A DNA stretch of 10,745 nt from Balneolales bacterium (GCA_007131625.1 SLQC01000070.1:1-10745), one strand, 5' to 3'. Positions 1 through 7,558 are shown, counted from the stretch's first letter. The notes: generated by a model from the sequence alone, not told the origin. Made by a program: numbers and translations.

Positions 1-1
1 A

Positions 2-1951
2 CTGTTTTTTTTTATTTTGTGTGGCAGTATTTTGCTTGCAACCTGGTTGTTTGAGGTAACAACCGGGACCGATCGTCATTCACTGGTGCCGCTCTACTCA
101 TTGTCCTATTTTTTCGGCGGTTACTATGCTTTTCTGGACATGACCCGCAGTCTAAGACGGCGGCAGTTTGATATCGATTTTCTCATGCTGGTGGCTGCAT
201 CCGGTGCAGCCATGCTCGGCGCCTGGGCCGAAGGGGCGCTTTTGCTCTTTTTGTTCAGTCTCGGACACGCCCTGGAAAACTACGCAATGGGTCGGGCCAG
301 GAAAGCGATTCAGGCTCTGTCAAATCTGGCCCCGACGGTTGCCATGGTCAAACGCGGCGGCAATGAGTTTCAGATTCCGGTTGAAGAGCTGATGCCGGGT
401 GATATCGTCATCGCCCGGTCAGGTGAACGGTTTCCATCCGACGGGTTTGTTTTGAAAGGCCAAAGCAGCGTTGACCAGGCTCCGATAACCGGTGAAAGTG
501 TACCGGTCGACAAATTTCCGGTCGATTCCGCAGAAGCTTGCAGAAAGAATACCGCTGAAATAGGTCCGGAACACAGGATTTTTGCCGGTACTATCAATGG
601 TGACGGTGTGTTGGAAGTGGAAATCACCAACCGGGCTGAAGACAGCACTCTCGCCCGGGTGATCCGGATGGTAAATGAAGCCGAGGCGCAAAAATCTCCC
701 ACGCAGCGGTTTGCCGAACAGTTTGAGCGCTATTTTGTACCGGTTATTCTCCTTTTTGTTTCACTTTTGCATTTCGCCTGGATGGTGCTGGATGAACCGT
801 TCGCCGATTCATTCTATCGGGCCATGGCTGTACTGGTGGCGGCAAGTCCTTGTGCTCTGGCTATATCGACGCCAAGTGCAATTCTGAGCGGTGTTGCCCG
901 GGCGGCAAAACTGGGGGTGCTGGTCAAGGGTGGCCGTCCTCTCGAACAACTGGGCGGACTCCGGGCGATGGCTTTCGATAAAACCGGAACACTGACCGAA
1001 GGACTGCCGAAGGTGACCGATGTCATTCCTTTAAACGGACTTGATTCTTCCGGATTGATGCAATTGGCGGTTGCAATGGAGCAGCGCAGTGATCATCCCC
1101 TGGCTCGTGCAGTTGTTCGTGACGGGAAGAAATGGCTCCGGAACGACCCGGTACCGGAAGCGTCCGATGTAACTATGGTCACCGGTAAAGGCATCACCGG
1201 TTCAATCGGTGGAAAAGTGGTGATGATTGGACAGGAGAAACTTTTTAACGGTGAGTTACCGGACGGGCTAAAACAGCGGATTTCCACACTGCATGACCAG
1301 GGTCGAACCATTGTCCTGGTTCAGGAAGATGGTGTTTTTGCCGGGATTATCGGCCTGATGGACATGCCGCGGCCGGCAGCAAATGGAGTTATCAGGAATC
1401 TGAGGGAGATGGGAATTCACAGATTGATCATGCTTTCAGGTGATCATCAGCGCGTAGCTGAGTCGATCGGAAAGCAAGTGGGTGTCGATGAGTCGTGGGG
1501 TGATCTGCTACCGGAGCACAAAGTGGGTGCCATTCGGAAATTGCTGGAGGAAGAGCACGAAGTGGCGATGGTGGGTGACGGAGTCAATGACGCCCCGGCG
1601 ATGGCACATGCCACAGTTGGCATCGCCATGGGAGCGGCCGGATCGGACGTCGCCCTGGAAACAGCCGACGTTGCCCTTATGGCCGATGATCTTGGTAAAC
1701 TGCCGGTTGCTGTCGGACTCAGCCGGCGCACCCGGCAGATTATCCGGCAGAATATTTTTATCAGTCTCGGAATGATCGCTTTCCTGGTTCCCTTCGCCCT
1801 GCTCGGATATGCCGGAATGGGACTGGCCGTATTGCTTCACGAAGGCTCTACCTTGGTTGTAGTTCTGAATGCTTTGCGTCTGCTGGGTTATAATCATCCC
1901 GGAATTCAGCCGGACAGCGCCTCTTTTACGATGGCCACCGCCTCCTCCTGA
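2..1951 (+). CDS. P1B-4-type heavy-metal (Co/Zn/Fe) translocating P-type ATPase, 5' partial
   Basis: Inner-membrane pump that uses ATP to export divalent metal. The frame is open to the left edge and its first codons are already hydrophobic, so the true start lies upstream; TTG at 17 is only the first possible start in view. Numbering from that TTG: actuator TGES 158-161, transmembrane SPC 277-279, phosphorylation DKTGT with D321, nucleotide-binding HP at H360-P361, hinge GDGVND 520-525, and HEGST 608-612 in a C-terminal membrane segment. SPC in place of CPC, together with HEG(G/S)T, is the published signature of subgroup P1B-4 (CoaT, CtpD, PfeT types), whose substrates are Co2+, Zn2+ or Fe2+ rather than Cu+. 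All catalytic motifs are intact. Any N-terminal metal-binding domain would be off the window. The last 15 or so residues follow the final helix and are encoded within the overlap with pgm. The family is certain; the metal is inferred. Confidence 0.95.
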   Translation: MFFFILCGSILLATWLFEVTTGTDRHSLVPLYSLSYFFGGYYAFLDMTRSLRRRQFDIDFLMLVAASGAAMLGAWAEGALLLFLFSLGHALENYAMGRARKAIQALSNLAPTVAMVKRGGNEFQIPVEELMPGDIVIARSGERFPSDGFVLKGQSSVDQAPITGESVPVDKFPVDSAEACRKNTAEIGPEHRIFAGTINGDGVLEVEITNRAEDSTLARVIRMVNEAEAQKSPTQRFAEQFERYFVPVILLFVSLLHFAWMVLDEPFADSFYRAMAVLVAASPCALAISTPSAILSGVARAAKLGVLVKGGRPLEQLGGLRAMAFDKTGTLTEGLPKVTDVIPLNGLDSSGLMQLAVAMEQRSDHPLARAVVRDGKKWLRNDPVPEASDVTMVTGKGITGSIGGKVVMIGQEKLFNGELPDGLKQRISTLHDQGRTIVLVQEDGVFAGIIGLMDMPRPAANGVIRNLREMGIHRLIMLSGDHQRVAESIGKQVGVDESWGDLLPEHKVGAIRKLLEEEHEVAMVGDGVNDAPAMAHATVGIAMGAAGSDVALETADVALMADDLGKLPVAVGLSRRTRQIIRQNIFISLGMIAFLVPFALLGYAGMGLAVLLHEGSTLVVVLNALRLLGYNHPGIQPDSASFTMATASS

Positions 1952-3549
1952 ATACGTTTCAGATGAAGCTTGTCCCGAAAACTCTCTGCATAAATTTTGT
2001 AGATATCTTCAGTTCCTGACGGCCGCGCCGCAAACCAGCCATTTTCAGTCACCACTTTGAGTCCACCCAGCGCTGCATCATTGGCCGGAGCTCGCGTCAG
2101 TTTCTGCAGAATGGGTTCCCCGGCCAGTGAATCCGCTTTGACCTGTTCGGGAGAGAGCGAAGCAAGAACCTTTTTTTCATCCGGACTTGCCGGTGCGTCA
2201 ATACGATCATAAACCGGACTTCCGAATGTTTTTTCAAGGTTCTTATAATGTTCCGCCGGATCTTTCCCGGTTTTGGCCGTGATCTCCGCAGCCAGAAGAT
2301 TGAGGATGATCCCTTCCTTGTCAGTTGACCAGGCGGTGCCGTCAAACCGCAGAAATGAGGCACCGGCACTTTCTTCGCCGCCGAAACCATACGAACCGTC
2401 GAGAAGTCCGTCCACAAACCATTTGAAACCGACCGGCACCTCTGCCAGTTTCCGATCCAGCGAATTCGCCACACGATCGATCATGCTGCTGGAGACGAGT
2501 GTTTTTCCAATGGCCGCATCCGTTCGCCATTTCAGACGGTTACGGAAGAGGTAGTTGATTGCAACAGCCAGATAGTGATTCGGATTCATCAATCCCGCGC
2601 TTCGCGTCACGATACCATGGCGGTCGAAATCCGGATCATTACCAAACGCAATATCAAATTTGTCTTTAAGCCCGATCAGCCCGGCCATAGCATACGGTGA
2701 GGAGCAGTCCATCCGGATCTTCCCGTCCCGGTCGACCGTCATAAATGCAAAACGGGGGTCGACTTCCGGATTCACAATATCAATGTTCAGATCGTACTCC
2801 CGCGCAATGGGCTCCCAATACTTCACGCCGGCGCCGCCCATAGGATCTACCCCGATACGAAGTCCGGATTTTCGGATAGCCTCCATGTCCACCACATTCC
2901 TGAGGTCTTTAACATAGGAATCAACAAAATCATATTCCGATACGTGATCCTTCTTCAATGCCTGTTCAAACGGGAGACGCCGAATATTTTTCAAATCGCC
3001 GGCAAGAATACGGTTGGCATCATCCTGAATCTCTGTTGTGATATTGGTGCCGGCTGGTCCGCCGGAGGGTGGGTTGTATTTGAATCCACCGTCGCCCGGT
3101 GGATTGTGAGACGGGGTGATTACGATGCCGTCAGCCTTGCTCCCGCCACTGCTGCGGTTCCATCCCAGTATGGCATGTGAAATCACCGGTGTGGGGGTGT
3201 ATCCGAAACCGGCCTGATAACGAACTGTGATGTCGTTTGCCGCTAAAACCTCAATGGCGGTGATGAGCGCCGGTTCCGACAAGGCATGAGTGTCCATTCC
3301 GATAAAAAGCGGCCCGTTGATGCCCGCTGATTTTCGATAGTTGGCAAGTGCCTGCGTGGTAGCCAGAATGTGCGCCTCATTGAACGTGTGTTTGAGAGAC
3401 GAGCCCCGGTGTCCGGAAGTACCGAACTGCACCTGGTGCACCGGGTTGTCGGGATCCGGCCGGTATGTGAAATAGGCGGCAACCAGGCGGGGAATGTTAT
3501 CGAGAATTTCGTGAGGTGCTTTTTTTCCGGAAAGTTCGTGTATGGCCAT
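1906..3549 (-). CDS. pgm: Phosphoglucomutase, alpha-D-glucose phosphate-specific
   Basis: Cytoplasmic enzyme that interconverts glucose 1-phosphate and glucose 6-phosphate, linking glycolysis to glycogen, nucleotide-sugar and envelope synthesis. The 547-residue product matches E. coli Pgm (546 residues) almost end to end, starting with MAIH. Visible motifs: substrate loop FGTSGHRGS near 42-50, active-site TPSHNP 145-150 with phosphoserine S147, Mg-binding DPDFDRHG with D305, D307 and D309, sugar-binding GEESAG 391-396, and phosphate-binding RPSGTED at 509-515. All key residues are present. The ATG at 3549 is supported by AGGAA four bases upstream and by the N-terminal match. It is convergent with the metal ATPase, with a 46-base coding overlap at the 3' ends, and divergent from the small gene at 3601. 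I see no TAnnTTTG box for this strand in the 51-base divergent gap. Confidence 0.98.
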   Translation of the reverse strand: MAIHELSGKKAPHEILDNIPRLVAAYFTYRPDPDNPVHQVQFGTSGHRGSSLKHTFNEAHILATTQALANYRKSAGINGPLFIGMDTHALSEPALITAIEVLAANDITVRYQAGFGYTPTPVISHAILGWNRSSGGSKADGIVITPSHNPPGDGGFKYNPPSGGPAGTNITTEIQDDANRILAGDLKNIRRLPFEQALKKDHVSEYDFVDSYVKDLRNVVDMEAIRKSGLRIGVDPMGGAGVKYWEPIAREYDLNIDIVNPEVDPRFAFMTVDRDGKIRMDCSSPYAMAGLIGLKDKFDIAFGNDPDFDRHGIVTRSAGLMNPNHYLAVAINYLFRNRLKWRTDAAIGKTLVSSSMIDRVANSLDRKLAEVPVGFKWFVDGLLDGSYGFGGEESAGASFLRFDGTAWSTDKEGIILNLLAAEITAKTGKDPAEHYKNLEKTFGSPVYDRIDAPASPDEKKVLASLSPEQVKADSLAGEPILQKLTRAPANDAALGGLKVVTENGWFAARPSGTEDIYKIYAESFRDKLHLKRIQEEAVAIVKEALSG

Positions 3550-3559
3550 ACGATTCCTG

Positions 3560-3591
3560 TTGGACTTTACGTATATAGATTTGTATATTTG
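3560..3591 (+). promoter_or_regulatory. Putative Bacteroidota-type promoter of the small membrane protein gene
   Basis: Two overlapping matches to the Bacteroidota -7 consensus TAnnTTTG occur at 3576-3583 (TAGATTTG) and 3584-3591 (TATATTTG). A TTG at 3560-3562 lies 21 bases before the second box, near the expected -33 spacing. Initiation a few bases after the second box would give a leader of only about 5 bases before the ATG at 3601; the first box would give about 12. This is a consensus match only. Confidence 0.4.
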
Positions 3592-3600
3592 TTACCAGCA

Positions 3601-3846
3601 ATGAGAATGATAACCCTAAGATCCATTGTAACCGTGTTAAAATCAATTCATATTATTGTCATCGGCGTTATTTTAGGAGCAGCTGGCGGATTTGCCTATT
3701 GGTTTTATATTGGCTGTAATACCGGGTCGTGTCCCATAACCTCCATCTGGTATCATTCCACCGTTTATGGTGCACTTATGGGAGGTCTTGCAGTCAGTAT
3801 CTTTCGGCGGGACGGGAAAGGCGAGTCAAAATCGAAGCAAGAATAG
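3601..3846 (+). CDS. Small two-helix membrane protein, DUF6132-like
   Basis: 81-residue hydrophobic protein of unknown function. One helix spans about 14-36 and a second, shorter one about 53-68, with a charged, lysine-rich tail. Between them lies the motif IGC-NTGSCPITS, with C39 and C44, followed by a YGALMGG-type segment. I recognise this pattern from the DUF6132 family common in Bacteroidota. The frame is also open upstream inside pgm antisense, but ATG 3601 is the sensible start: everything before it is antisense to pgm or promoter, and the family begins with the first helix. There is no clear Shine-Dalgarno; ATG 3607 is an alternative. The two cysteines suggest a redox or metal role, but that is speculation. 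It is divergent from pgm and probably transcribed alone, with about 200 non-coding bases before proB. Confidence 0.75.
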   Translation: MRMITLRSIVTVLKSIHIIVIGVILGAAGGFAYWFYIGCNTGSCPITSIWYHSTVYGALMGGLAVSIFRRDGKGESKSKQE

Positions 3847-4020
3847 CAGTCTGCGCGCTTTTACATCTATCTCCATGTAGCGATATTTGATTGATTAATC
3901 CCAGGTCGTCTTTTCTTTTACTCCTCTCTTTGACTCCCTCTCTTTTACACTGCATCAGTTCAACATCAGCTCGTCTATCGGCTTACCTTCGACATGTAAT
4001 AACCAAAAAAGCACGCGTGA

Positions 4021-4047
4021 TTTGACTTCAGGTTTGTGCTATATTTC
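4021..4047 (+). promoter_or_regulatory. proBp: Weak candidate promoter for proBA
   Basis: TTTG at 4021-4024 and TATATTTC at 4040-4047 resemble the -33 and -7 elements of Bacteroidota promoters, with one mismatch in the -7 box and a short 15-base gap. The box ends three bases before the proB ATG, so it would only fit a leaderless transcript. The rest of the spacer (3847-4020) contains a pyrimidine-rich run around 3908-3957 and no other recognisable element. Confidence 0.2.
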
Positions 4048-4050
4048 GGG

Positions 4051-5235
4051 ATGAACTCGAAACAATCTGATAAATCGGTAAAAATTGTTAAAAAAGCGGA
4101 ACGGCCAGTAAGGAACAGCTTGCCCGAAAATGTGAAAAGGCTGGTGATCAAGGTGGGCAGCCGGGTATTGGTGGATGATCTCGGACAGCCTGATCTCAGA
4201 CAGCTCACACGCCTGACATCGCAAGTCACCTCACTGCAGAAAAAGAATTACGAAGTGATCCTTGTCTCTTCCGGTGCGATTGCTGCCGGTGTTCAGGCGC
4301 TTGGGTGGCCGCAGCGCCCGACCAATTTGCCCGATCTTCAGATGGCTGCCGCAGTTGGTCAGGGAGTGCTGCTAAATCATTATTCCGATCTTTTCTCTCG
4401 TCAGGGATGCCGGCTCGGTCAGGTTTTATTGACTCATGGCGATCTCAATGATCGCATTCGTCATCTGAATGCACGCAACACCATCATGGCTATGCTGCGC
4501 AACCGCATCATCCCGGTCGTCAATGAAAACGATGTGGTGGCTGTCGATGAAATCCGCTTCGGAGACAACGACTTGCTGGCTGCTATGGTGGCTACACTCG
4601 TTGACGCCGACCTTCTGGTTTTGTTGACTACTTCTGACGGGCTTTTCCAGACGGAAAACGGTCGCCTTGTCGAGCGCATCCCGCAATTGGAAAATATCAC
4701 CGATGAAACGATTTCCTTGGCGCAGGGCAAAGGTAGTGGCTGGTCATCCGGCGGCATGGGATCCAAACTCCAATCTGCCGAACGCGCAATCAGGGCCGGT
4801 ATCCCGGTGTTCATTGCAAACGGCCACGACGAACAGGTACTGGAACGTCTGCTGAAAGGGGAGGACCTTGGAACGTTGATCACAGGTACATCCCGACAGC
4901 AGAAACTGAAAGCACGCAAAAAATGGATCGCCTTTTTTCACCGACCGCAAGGGAGTGTGTATGTCGACAGCGGTGCGAGCAGGGCAATCTGCGAAAAAGG
5001 CTTCAGCCTGCTTCCGGTAGGTATTTGTCGGACAGAAGGACGGTTTCGCGCGGGTTCGCTGGTCAATATTCGAACGGAAAACGGCGAAATTATTGCTCGC
5101 GGTCTCACATCCTACGACCGGAACGATGTCGAACGGATAATGGGTAAACATTCGTCGGATATCCCTTTTGTGCTGGGAGACCAGCATTATGAGGAGGTCA
5201 TCCATCGGGATAATATGGTTCTGGCTAAACCGTGA
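4051..5235 (+). CDS. proB: Glutamate 5-kinase (AAK domain plus PUA domain)
   Basis: Catalyses ATP-dependent phosphorylation of L-glutamate to gamma-glutamyl phosphate, the first and usually proline-inhibited step of proline synthesis, in the cytoplasm. From ATG 4051 the product has 394 residues. The amino-acid-kinase domain covers about 29-275: KVGS at 34-37, VSSGAIAAG 72-80, the glutamate-binding NEND 158-161, the FGDND segment 170-174, and a GGMGSK nucleotide-site loop 234-239. A PUA domain follows at about 300-385, as in E. coli ProB. The N terminus carries about 28 extra Lys-rich residues before the kinase core compared with E. coli. An in-frame GTG at 4036 is possible, but ATG 4051 is preferred; no good Shine-Dalgarno is visible for either. 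proA follows after a 159-base spacer containing repeats that resemble the end of this gene. Confidence 0.97.
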   Translation: MNSKQSDKSVKIVKKAERPVRNSLPENVKRLVIKVGSRVLVDDLGQPDLRQLTRLTSQVTSLQKKNYEVILVSSGAIAAGVQALGWPQRPTNLPDLQMAAAVGQGVLLNHYSDLFSRQGCRLGQVLLTHGDLNDRIRHLNARNTIMAMLRNRIIPVVNENDVVAVDEIRFGDNDLLAAMVATLVDADLLVLLTTSDGLFQTENGRLVERIPQLENITDETISLAQGKGSGWSSGGMGSKLQSAERAIRAGIPVFIANGHDEQVLERLLKGEDLGTLITGTSRQQKLKARKKWIAFFHRPQGSVYVDSGASRAICEKGFSLLPVGICRTEGRFRAGSLVNIRTENGEIIARGLTSYDRNDVERIMGKHSSDIPFVLGDQHYEEVIHRDNMVLAKP

Positions 5236-5250
5236 GTTCCGCAGGCTCTA

Positions 5251-5397
5251 TTTCCAACAATTACTTATCTATGGGTAATATGGTACTGGTAAGAGTGATA
5301 TGGTACTGGTTTGAGTAAATGGTTCTGGTTTGAGTAAATGGGACTGGCCAATTCATGAGTTTTGAATGAACGATTTCCAACAATAATTAATACTATG
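5251..5397 (+). repeat. Direct repeat of an 11-base leader block preceding an ATG
   Basis: TTTCCAACAAT occurs at 5251-5261 and 5374-5384. The first copy is followed 9 bases later by ATGGGTAA at 5271, the second 10 bases later by ATGAGTAA at 5395, the proA start. The AT-rich linkers are also alike. The upstream copy therefore looks like a duplicated proA leader, opening a 15-codon frame (5271-5318) that begins MGNMVLV and ends at TAA. The tandem repeats lie between the two copies. Confidence 0.7.
5271..5348 (+). repeat. Four degenerate 19-20 base tandem repeats in the proB-proA spacer
   Basis: The core ATGGnnCTGG recurs at 5280, 5300, 5319 and 5338, spaced 20, 19 and 19 bases apart. A related copy lies in the last codons of proB at 5215. 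Cores at 5280 and 5300 read ATGGTACTGG, those at 5319 and 5215 ATGGTTCTGG, and that at 5338 ATGGGACTGG. Between cores the sequence is roughly ttgagtaa, so each ATG is followed within a few codons by a stop in at least one frame. The resemblance to the proB tail suggests duplication of the 3' end of proB followed by decay. Function, if any, is unknown. Confidence 0.85.
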
Positions 5398-6657
5398 AGT
5401 AAATCTATTAAAGAACAGGTAATGGAACTTGGCCGGCAGGCAAGAATAGCGTCACGAGCGCTGATGGGACTGTCGACCGACGACAAAAATAACATCCTCA
5501 TTTCTATGGCTGATGTCCTGGAGCGTCATACAGAACTGATTCAGGAAGTGAATGCCGTGGATGTCGCTGAAGCGAAAAAAAACGGACTGTCAGACGCACT
5601 GGTGGATCGGCTGGTGCTGAATGATCAACGAATGACTGCGATGATTCAGGGTTTGCGAGATATCGCCAAATTGCCCGACCCGGTCGGTCGTGTGTTGAAG
5701 TCATGGGAGAAAGCGAACGGCTTGAAACTTGAGAAAACCGCAGTTCCTATCGGTGTGATCGGAATGATCTACGAATCGCGTCCGAATGTGACAGCCGATG
5801 CCGCCGCCCTGTGTCTCAAAGCTTCCAATGCGATAATTTTGCGGGGTGGATCAGAGGCATTGCGGAGCAATCAGGCCATTGCCGAGGCGCTTCAGGAGGG
5901 TGGCAGATTGGCGGGACTTCCCGAACATTCGCTGCAACTGGTGCCGATGCGTGATCGCGAGGCGGTGCGGGAACTCATCACCATGGATGAATTCGTTGAT
6001 GTGCTTATCCCTCGGGGAGGCGAGGGACTGATCCGGGCGATTGCCGAGAATGCTACAGTGCCGGTATTAAAACATTACAAAGGTGTTTGTCATGTTTATG
6101 TCGACGCTGAAGCCGATCCCGGAATGGCTCTGGCGATTGTGGAAAACGCAAAATGCCAGCGTCCCGGTGTCTGCAATGCGGCCGAAACACTTCTTGTGGA
6201 TGCATCTATTGCCGCGGAATGGTTGCCGAAGATGGCAAAGGTGTTGCTATCGCACGGTGTGGAATTGCGGGGGGATGAGCGGGCACTGTCAATTGAACCG
6301 AAGATGAAGCCGGCCACGGAAGAGGACTGGTACACGGAGTATCTGGATTTGATCTTGTCCGTTCGGGTTGTGGATGGAATTGAAGAAGCGGTCGAACATA
6401 TCAATACGTATGGATCCGGGCACTCAGATGCGATGGTTTCGCAAAACCGGGAACGGCAGGACTATTTCGGCCGGATGGTCGATTCTGCCGCGGTCTACAT
6501 CAACACATCAACCCGTTTTACCGACGGGGCGGAATTCGGGATGGGTGCGGAGATCGGTATCAGTACAGACCGGTTACATGCGCGGGGCCCCGTCGCCCTG
6601 GAAGAACTGACAACCTACAAATATGTGGTGAGGGGTGACGGACAGATCAAGGAATAG
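5395..6657 (+). CDS. proA: Glutamate-5-semialdehyde dehydrogenase (gamma-glutamyl phosphate reductase)
   Basis: NADPH-dependent reduction of gamma-glutamyl phosphate to glutamate 5-semialdehyde, the second step of proline synthesis, acting on the unstable product of ProB. The 420-residue protein is close to the E. coli length (417). It belongs to the aldehyde dehydrogenase superfamily. Visible motifs: the cofactor-domain segment with YESRPNVT near 129-136 and ILRGGSEA soon after, IPRGGEGLI near 206-214, the catalytic CNAAETLL with nucleophile C260 (a second cysteine, C254, lies just upstream), and the C-terminal TDGAEFGMGAEIGIST segment. ATG 5395 starts directly at the family N terminus. An in-frame TTG at 5362 would add 11 unrelated residues. 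It is the second gene of the proBA operon. No convincing terminator follows: the hairpin just after the stop is trailed by A, not T. Confidence 0.97.
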   Translation: MSKSIKEQVMELGRQARIASRALMGLSTDDKNNILISMADVLERHTELIQEVNAVDVAEAKKNGLSDALVDRLVLNDQRMTAMIQGLRDIAKLPDPVGRVLKSWEKANGLKLEKTAVPIGVIGMIYESRPNVTADAAALCLKASNAIILRGGSEALRSNQAIAEALQEGGRLAGLPEHSLQLVPMRDREAVRELITMDEFVDVLIPRGGEGLIRAIAENATVPVLKHYKGVCHVYVDAEADPGMALAIVENAKCQRPGVCNAAETLLVDASIAAEWLPKMAKVLLSHGVELRGDERALSIEPKMKPATEEDWYTEYLDLILSVRVVDGIEEAVEHINTYGSGHSDAMVSQNRERQDYFGRMVDSAAVYINTSTRFTDGAEFGMGAEIGISTDRLHARGPVALEELTTYKYVVRGDGQIKE

Positions 6658-6769
6658 GTTTTTCAGAGTTCTGAAAAAAAAAGCTATCACCTCAATTTTC
6701 GAAAACTTTGGTATGCACGGGCGATCCATTTGCTTTGACTGGAGCATATCCGGCCTGACGCATGGAAAG

Positions 6770-7558
6770 TTACAACCCTTTCATCAACAATTCGATACAG
6801 CGGACCCAGAAGCGCTGGTATTCCTTCCAGAATACGAAGTTGCAGCCCCAGTGAGGTGCCGGATCCGATGTGTAGGCCAGTGTGGTGCCTTTTCCCACCT
6901 GCCGTATTACCAGCAGCGGATCTTTCGTCTCTTCGAATCGCATAAGCAATTGGCCCTCATCAACGGGAATGGTCTGGTTATAGCCTAAAATCGGTGGACA
7001 AGTACTGAAGTCCAGGCCTTCAAAGCACTTTCTCCCATCCTTGGTAAACTCCGGTGTATATCCCTCGGTTGATTCCTTCAAATCCTCATAATTCAGACAT
7101 TTCACGGGCATAATGTCAGCCAAGGGTGTCCGGCCCCATCCCCCTTTACCCAACTCACCGGTGAAAGAATACCAACCTCCAAGAAACATCACATGCTTAC
7201 CGGCATTTACCGCCTCAACGGTCAACCGGATTCGATCCGGGAATGTCAGTATCTTCTCCCCGAATTGTTTACGGTCAAAGAATTCCGAAGCCAGCTGGAA
7301 CAGTTTTGCTTCCACATCGCTGAATATAATGACATCGTAAGTATCCAAAATATGCTCATACTCACCAGGACCGAGTTTATAAAAATCCCAGGACGGGACC
7401 GAGGTCACTTCGTGTTCACCGGTTGATTCCAGAGCATCCTTTAACCATTTCCCATAGTTGAATATCTCCAGACCCTTTGGCGCGATATGAAAAGGAGTTT
7501 CATAAAATGAAGGTCCACTAAGGATCGCCCAGTCTCCGACATAATAGACTTTGGACAT
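6770..7558 (-). CDS. GATase1-like protein (DUF1355 / PF07090-type)
   Basis: 262-residue cytoplasmic protein of the class-I glutamine-amidotransferase-like fold; no signal peptide or membrane segment. Features: an N-terminal beta strand VYYVGDW, a DVIIFSDVEA strand near 75-84, the elbow FLGGWYSFTG at about 125-134, and the late motif YTSDPAPHWG at 229-238. The elbow has Trp/Tyr where true amidotransferases carry a nucleophilic Cys, so glutamine hydrolysis is unlikely. The family is often labelled putative glutamine amidotransferase or cytoplasmic protein, and its reaction is not known to me. The related ThuA family works beside Gfo/Idh dehydrogenases in oxidising trehalose-like sugars, and a Gfo/Idh gene lies about 1.2 kb upstream here, so a role in sugar metabolism is plausible. 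Start ATG 7558 has an A/T-rich leader without Shine-Dalgarno. A candidate operator lies 30-68 bases upstream. Confidence 0.85.
   Translation of the reverse strand: MSKVYYVGDWAILSGPSFYETPFHIAPKGLEIFNYGKWLKDALESTGEHEVTSVPSWDFYKLGPGEYEHILDTYDVIIFSDVEAKLFQLASEFFDRKQFGEKILTFPDRIRLTVEAVNAGKHVMFLGGWYSFTGELGKGGWGRTPLADIMPVKCLNYEDLKESTEGYTPEFTKDGRKCFEGLDFSTCPPILGYNQTIPVDEGQLLMRFEETKDPLLVIRQVGKGTTLAYTSDPAPHWGCNFVFWKEYQRFWVRCIELLMKGL

Noticed and set aside
1508..1897. 129-residue antisense frame in the metal ATPase gene.
   Set aside because: The opposite strand encodes the conserved GDGVND and C-terminal helix region. The antisense product has no recognisable motif.
3370..3600. N-terminal extension of the small membrane protein by 77 residues.
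   Set aside because: The extension is antisense to the conserved N terminus of pgm, and the divergent gap with promoter boxes lies inside it.
4461..5205. Long antisense frames opposite proB (about 150 residues each).
   Set aside because: They lie wholly opposite a clear ProB coding region, overlap each other, and have no recognisable protein features.
5271..5348. The spacer repeats as a CRISPR array.
   Set aside because: Units are only 19-20 bases, adjacent and degenerate, with no unique spacers and no cas genes nearby.
6659..6678. Perfect hairpin TTTTTCAG-AGTT-CTGAAAAA just after the proA stop as a terminator.
   Set aside because: The 3' arm is followed by A rather than T on the plus strand, and on the minus strand the T run precedes the stem. 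It lacks the U tract of an intrinsic terminator in either direction.
6635..6988. 117-codon plus-strand frame running from the end of proA into the GATase1-like gene.
   Set aside because: It starts inside proA and is mostly antisense to a gene with clear family motifs. The product resembles nothing.
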